Assembly (NCBI RefSeq): GCF_913061305.1
Contig: NZ_CAJXST010000005.1
Location: forward strand, 1-64,000
Reading direction: 5' to 3'
DNA from: an uncultured Porticoccus sp.
Lineage (GTDB): Bacteria; Pseudomonadota; Gammaproteobacteria; Pseudomonadales; Porticoccaceae
Length of the DNA stretch: 64,000 nt
Below, one piece after another: positions 63,123-64,000 of the stretch. How positions within the stretch are numbered: position 1 is the first letter of the stretch; every line of letters begins with the position of its first letter. Below the pieces are notes generated by a model that made no database searches, was not told the DNA's origin, and saw only the letters and a list, made by a program, of their open reading frames with translations. The position numbers were made by a program, and so were the translations under genes.

Positions 63123-64000
63123 ATGAGTGATGAGAAAACCGGAAAAGGGGAAGACGACGGCAAGCTGCTGTATTGTTCTTTCTGCGGCAAAAGTCAGCAC
63201 GAAGTTCGCAAGCTGATTGCAGGTCCGTCGGTGTTCATCTGTGACGAATGTGTAGACCTCTGCAATGACATTATCACGGAGGAGATCCAGGAGGCTGACA
63301 CAGAATCCGCTGGCGAAGACCTGCCAAAGCCCAAAGAAATCAATGCGATTCTCGATCAGTATGTGATTGGTCAGGTGCGTGCCAAGAAAATCCTCTCTGT
63401 CGCTGTCTACAATCACTACAAGCGCCTGCAGAGTGGTGCCAAGGGTACCGAAAAGGATATCGAGCTGGGCAAAAGTAACATTTTGCTGGTTGGCCCCACG
63501 GGCAGTGGTAAGACGCTACTGGCGGAAACACTGGCTCGCCTGCTGGATGTTCCCTTTACTATTGCCGATGCGACGACCCTGACGGAAGCGGGTTATGTCG
63601 GGGAAGATGTTGAAAATATTATTCAGAAATTATTGCAGAAATGTGATTATGACGTTGAGAAAGCCCAGCGCGGTATCGTCTATCTCGACGAAATTGACAA
63701 GATTTCCCGCAAATCGGATAACCCCTCCATTACCCGTGATGTGTCAGGCGAGGGCGTTCAGCAAGCCCTGTTGAAATTGATTGAGGGCACAGTTGCCTCG
63801 GTGCCGCCACAGGGTGGACGCAAGCATCCCCAGCAGGAATTTTTGCAGGTGGATACCGGTAACATCCTTTTCATCTGCGGGGGTGCCTTTGCCGGTTTGG
63901 AGAAGGTTATCCAGGAGCGTTCCGATAAAGGTGGTATTGGCTTCAGTGCCCAGGTGAAAAGCAAGGACACCAGCAAGAATATTGGCCAGACCCTGGCAGA
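63123..64000 (+). CDS. clpX: ATP-dependent Clp protease ATP-binding subunit ClpX (partial, runs off window)
   Basis: The first 292 codons of ClpX, the AAA+ unfoldase that feeds ClpP. The zinc-binding domain has [17 protein letters not shown] and ICDECVDLC. Walker A is [12 protein letters not shown], Walker [12 protein letters not shown], and the pore region follows near [10 protein letters not shown]. The frame is open to the last base of the window. Confidence 0.96.
   Translation, partial: MSDEKTGKGEDDGKLLYCSFCGKSQHEVRKLIAGPSVFICDECVDLCNDIITEEIQEADTESAGEDLPKPKEINAILDQYVIGQVRAKKILSVAVYNHYKRLQSGAKGTEKDIELGKSNILLVGPTGSGKTLLAETLARLLDVPFTIADATTLTEAGYVGEDVENIIQKLLQKCDYDVEKAQRGIVYLDEIDKISRKSDNPSITRDVSGEGVQQALLKLIEGTVASVPPQGGRKHPQQEFLQVDTGNILFICGGAFAGLEKVIQERSDKGGIGFSAQVKSKDTSKNIGQTLA

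Overview
The window looks like chromosomal DNA of a marine-type gammaproteobacterium, perhaps from the Cellvibrionales/Spongiibacteraceae part of the class. The housekeeping genes (acnB, glnS, cysS, lpxH, ppiB, folD, tex, fadB, fadA, tig, clpP, clpX) are gammaproteobacterial in kind. The order lpxH-ppiB-glnS-cysS ... folD-tRNA cluster ... tig-clpP-clpX is, from memory, the Pseudomonas order, here pulled apart by two accessory stretches. PHA depolymerase, PEP-CTERM surface proteins and cyclic-di-GMP enzymes suggest an aquatic, surface-associated life. Genus assignment is an inference and not secure.

Layout. 1-900: AT-rich edge with one small membrane protein and REP-like palindromes. 0.9-9.9 kb: YihY-type membrane protein, GST, rsmE, a lipoprotein with a lysozyme-like fold, tRNA-Arg(CCT), a DUF3015-DUF4105-hydrolase operon, cmoM and a membrane J-domain protein. 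10-18.8 kb: trhP (yegQ), intracellular PHA depolymerase, acnB, a GST with an in-frame tandem repeat, miaE, and a fused PyrD-PyrK dihydroorotate dehydrogenase. 18.9-23.2 kb: a four-gene overlapping adaptor/ABC export operon. 23.2-29.8 kb: lpxH, ppiB, DMT transporter, glnS, cysS, radical SAM protein.

29.8-39.3 kb is the first accessory stretch. It starts with two integron gene cassettes without an integrase: a complete attC lies between them and a truncated attC follows the second, which encodes a DUF5677 protein. Then come three PEP-CTERM proteins (two with good sigma-54 promoter matches), a broken Phd/YefM antitoxin gene, an mtfA-like peptidase and a broken FIST-domain gene. 39.3-44.8 kb: DMT transporter, a glycerol/glycerophosphodiester set and folD.

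44.9-51.9 kb is the second accessory stretch, starting at a tRNA-Pro/Arg/His cluster. The 3' end of tRNA-His plus its terminator is repeated twice more downstream in decayed form, dividing the DNA into units that carry an EAL protein, a small Cys-rich protein with a degenerate copy in the neighbouring unit, and other small ORFs. HD-GYP and degenerate-GGDEF/EAL proteins follow. 51.9-64 kb: tex, a methyltransferase, fadB-fadA, a repeat lipoprotein, a phosphomannose-isomerase-like protein, tRNA-Leu(TAG), tig, clpP and the start of clpX, which runs off the window.

The strongest unusual signals are the tRNA-His repeat array with its paralogous small genes, the integrase-less cassette pair, the sigma-54/PEP-CTERM pairing and the PyrD-PyrK fusion. 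I found no complete insertion sequence, phage, CRISPR array or recognisable defence operon.
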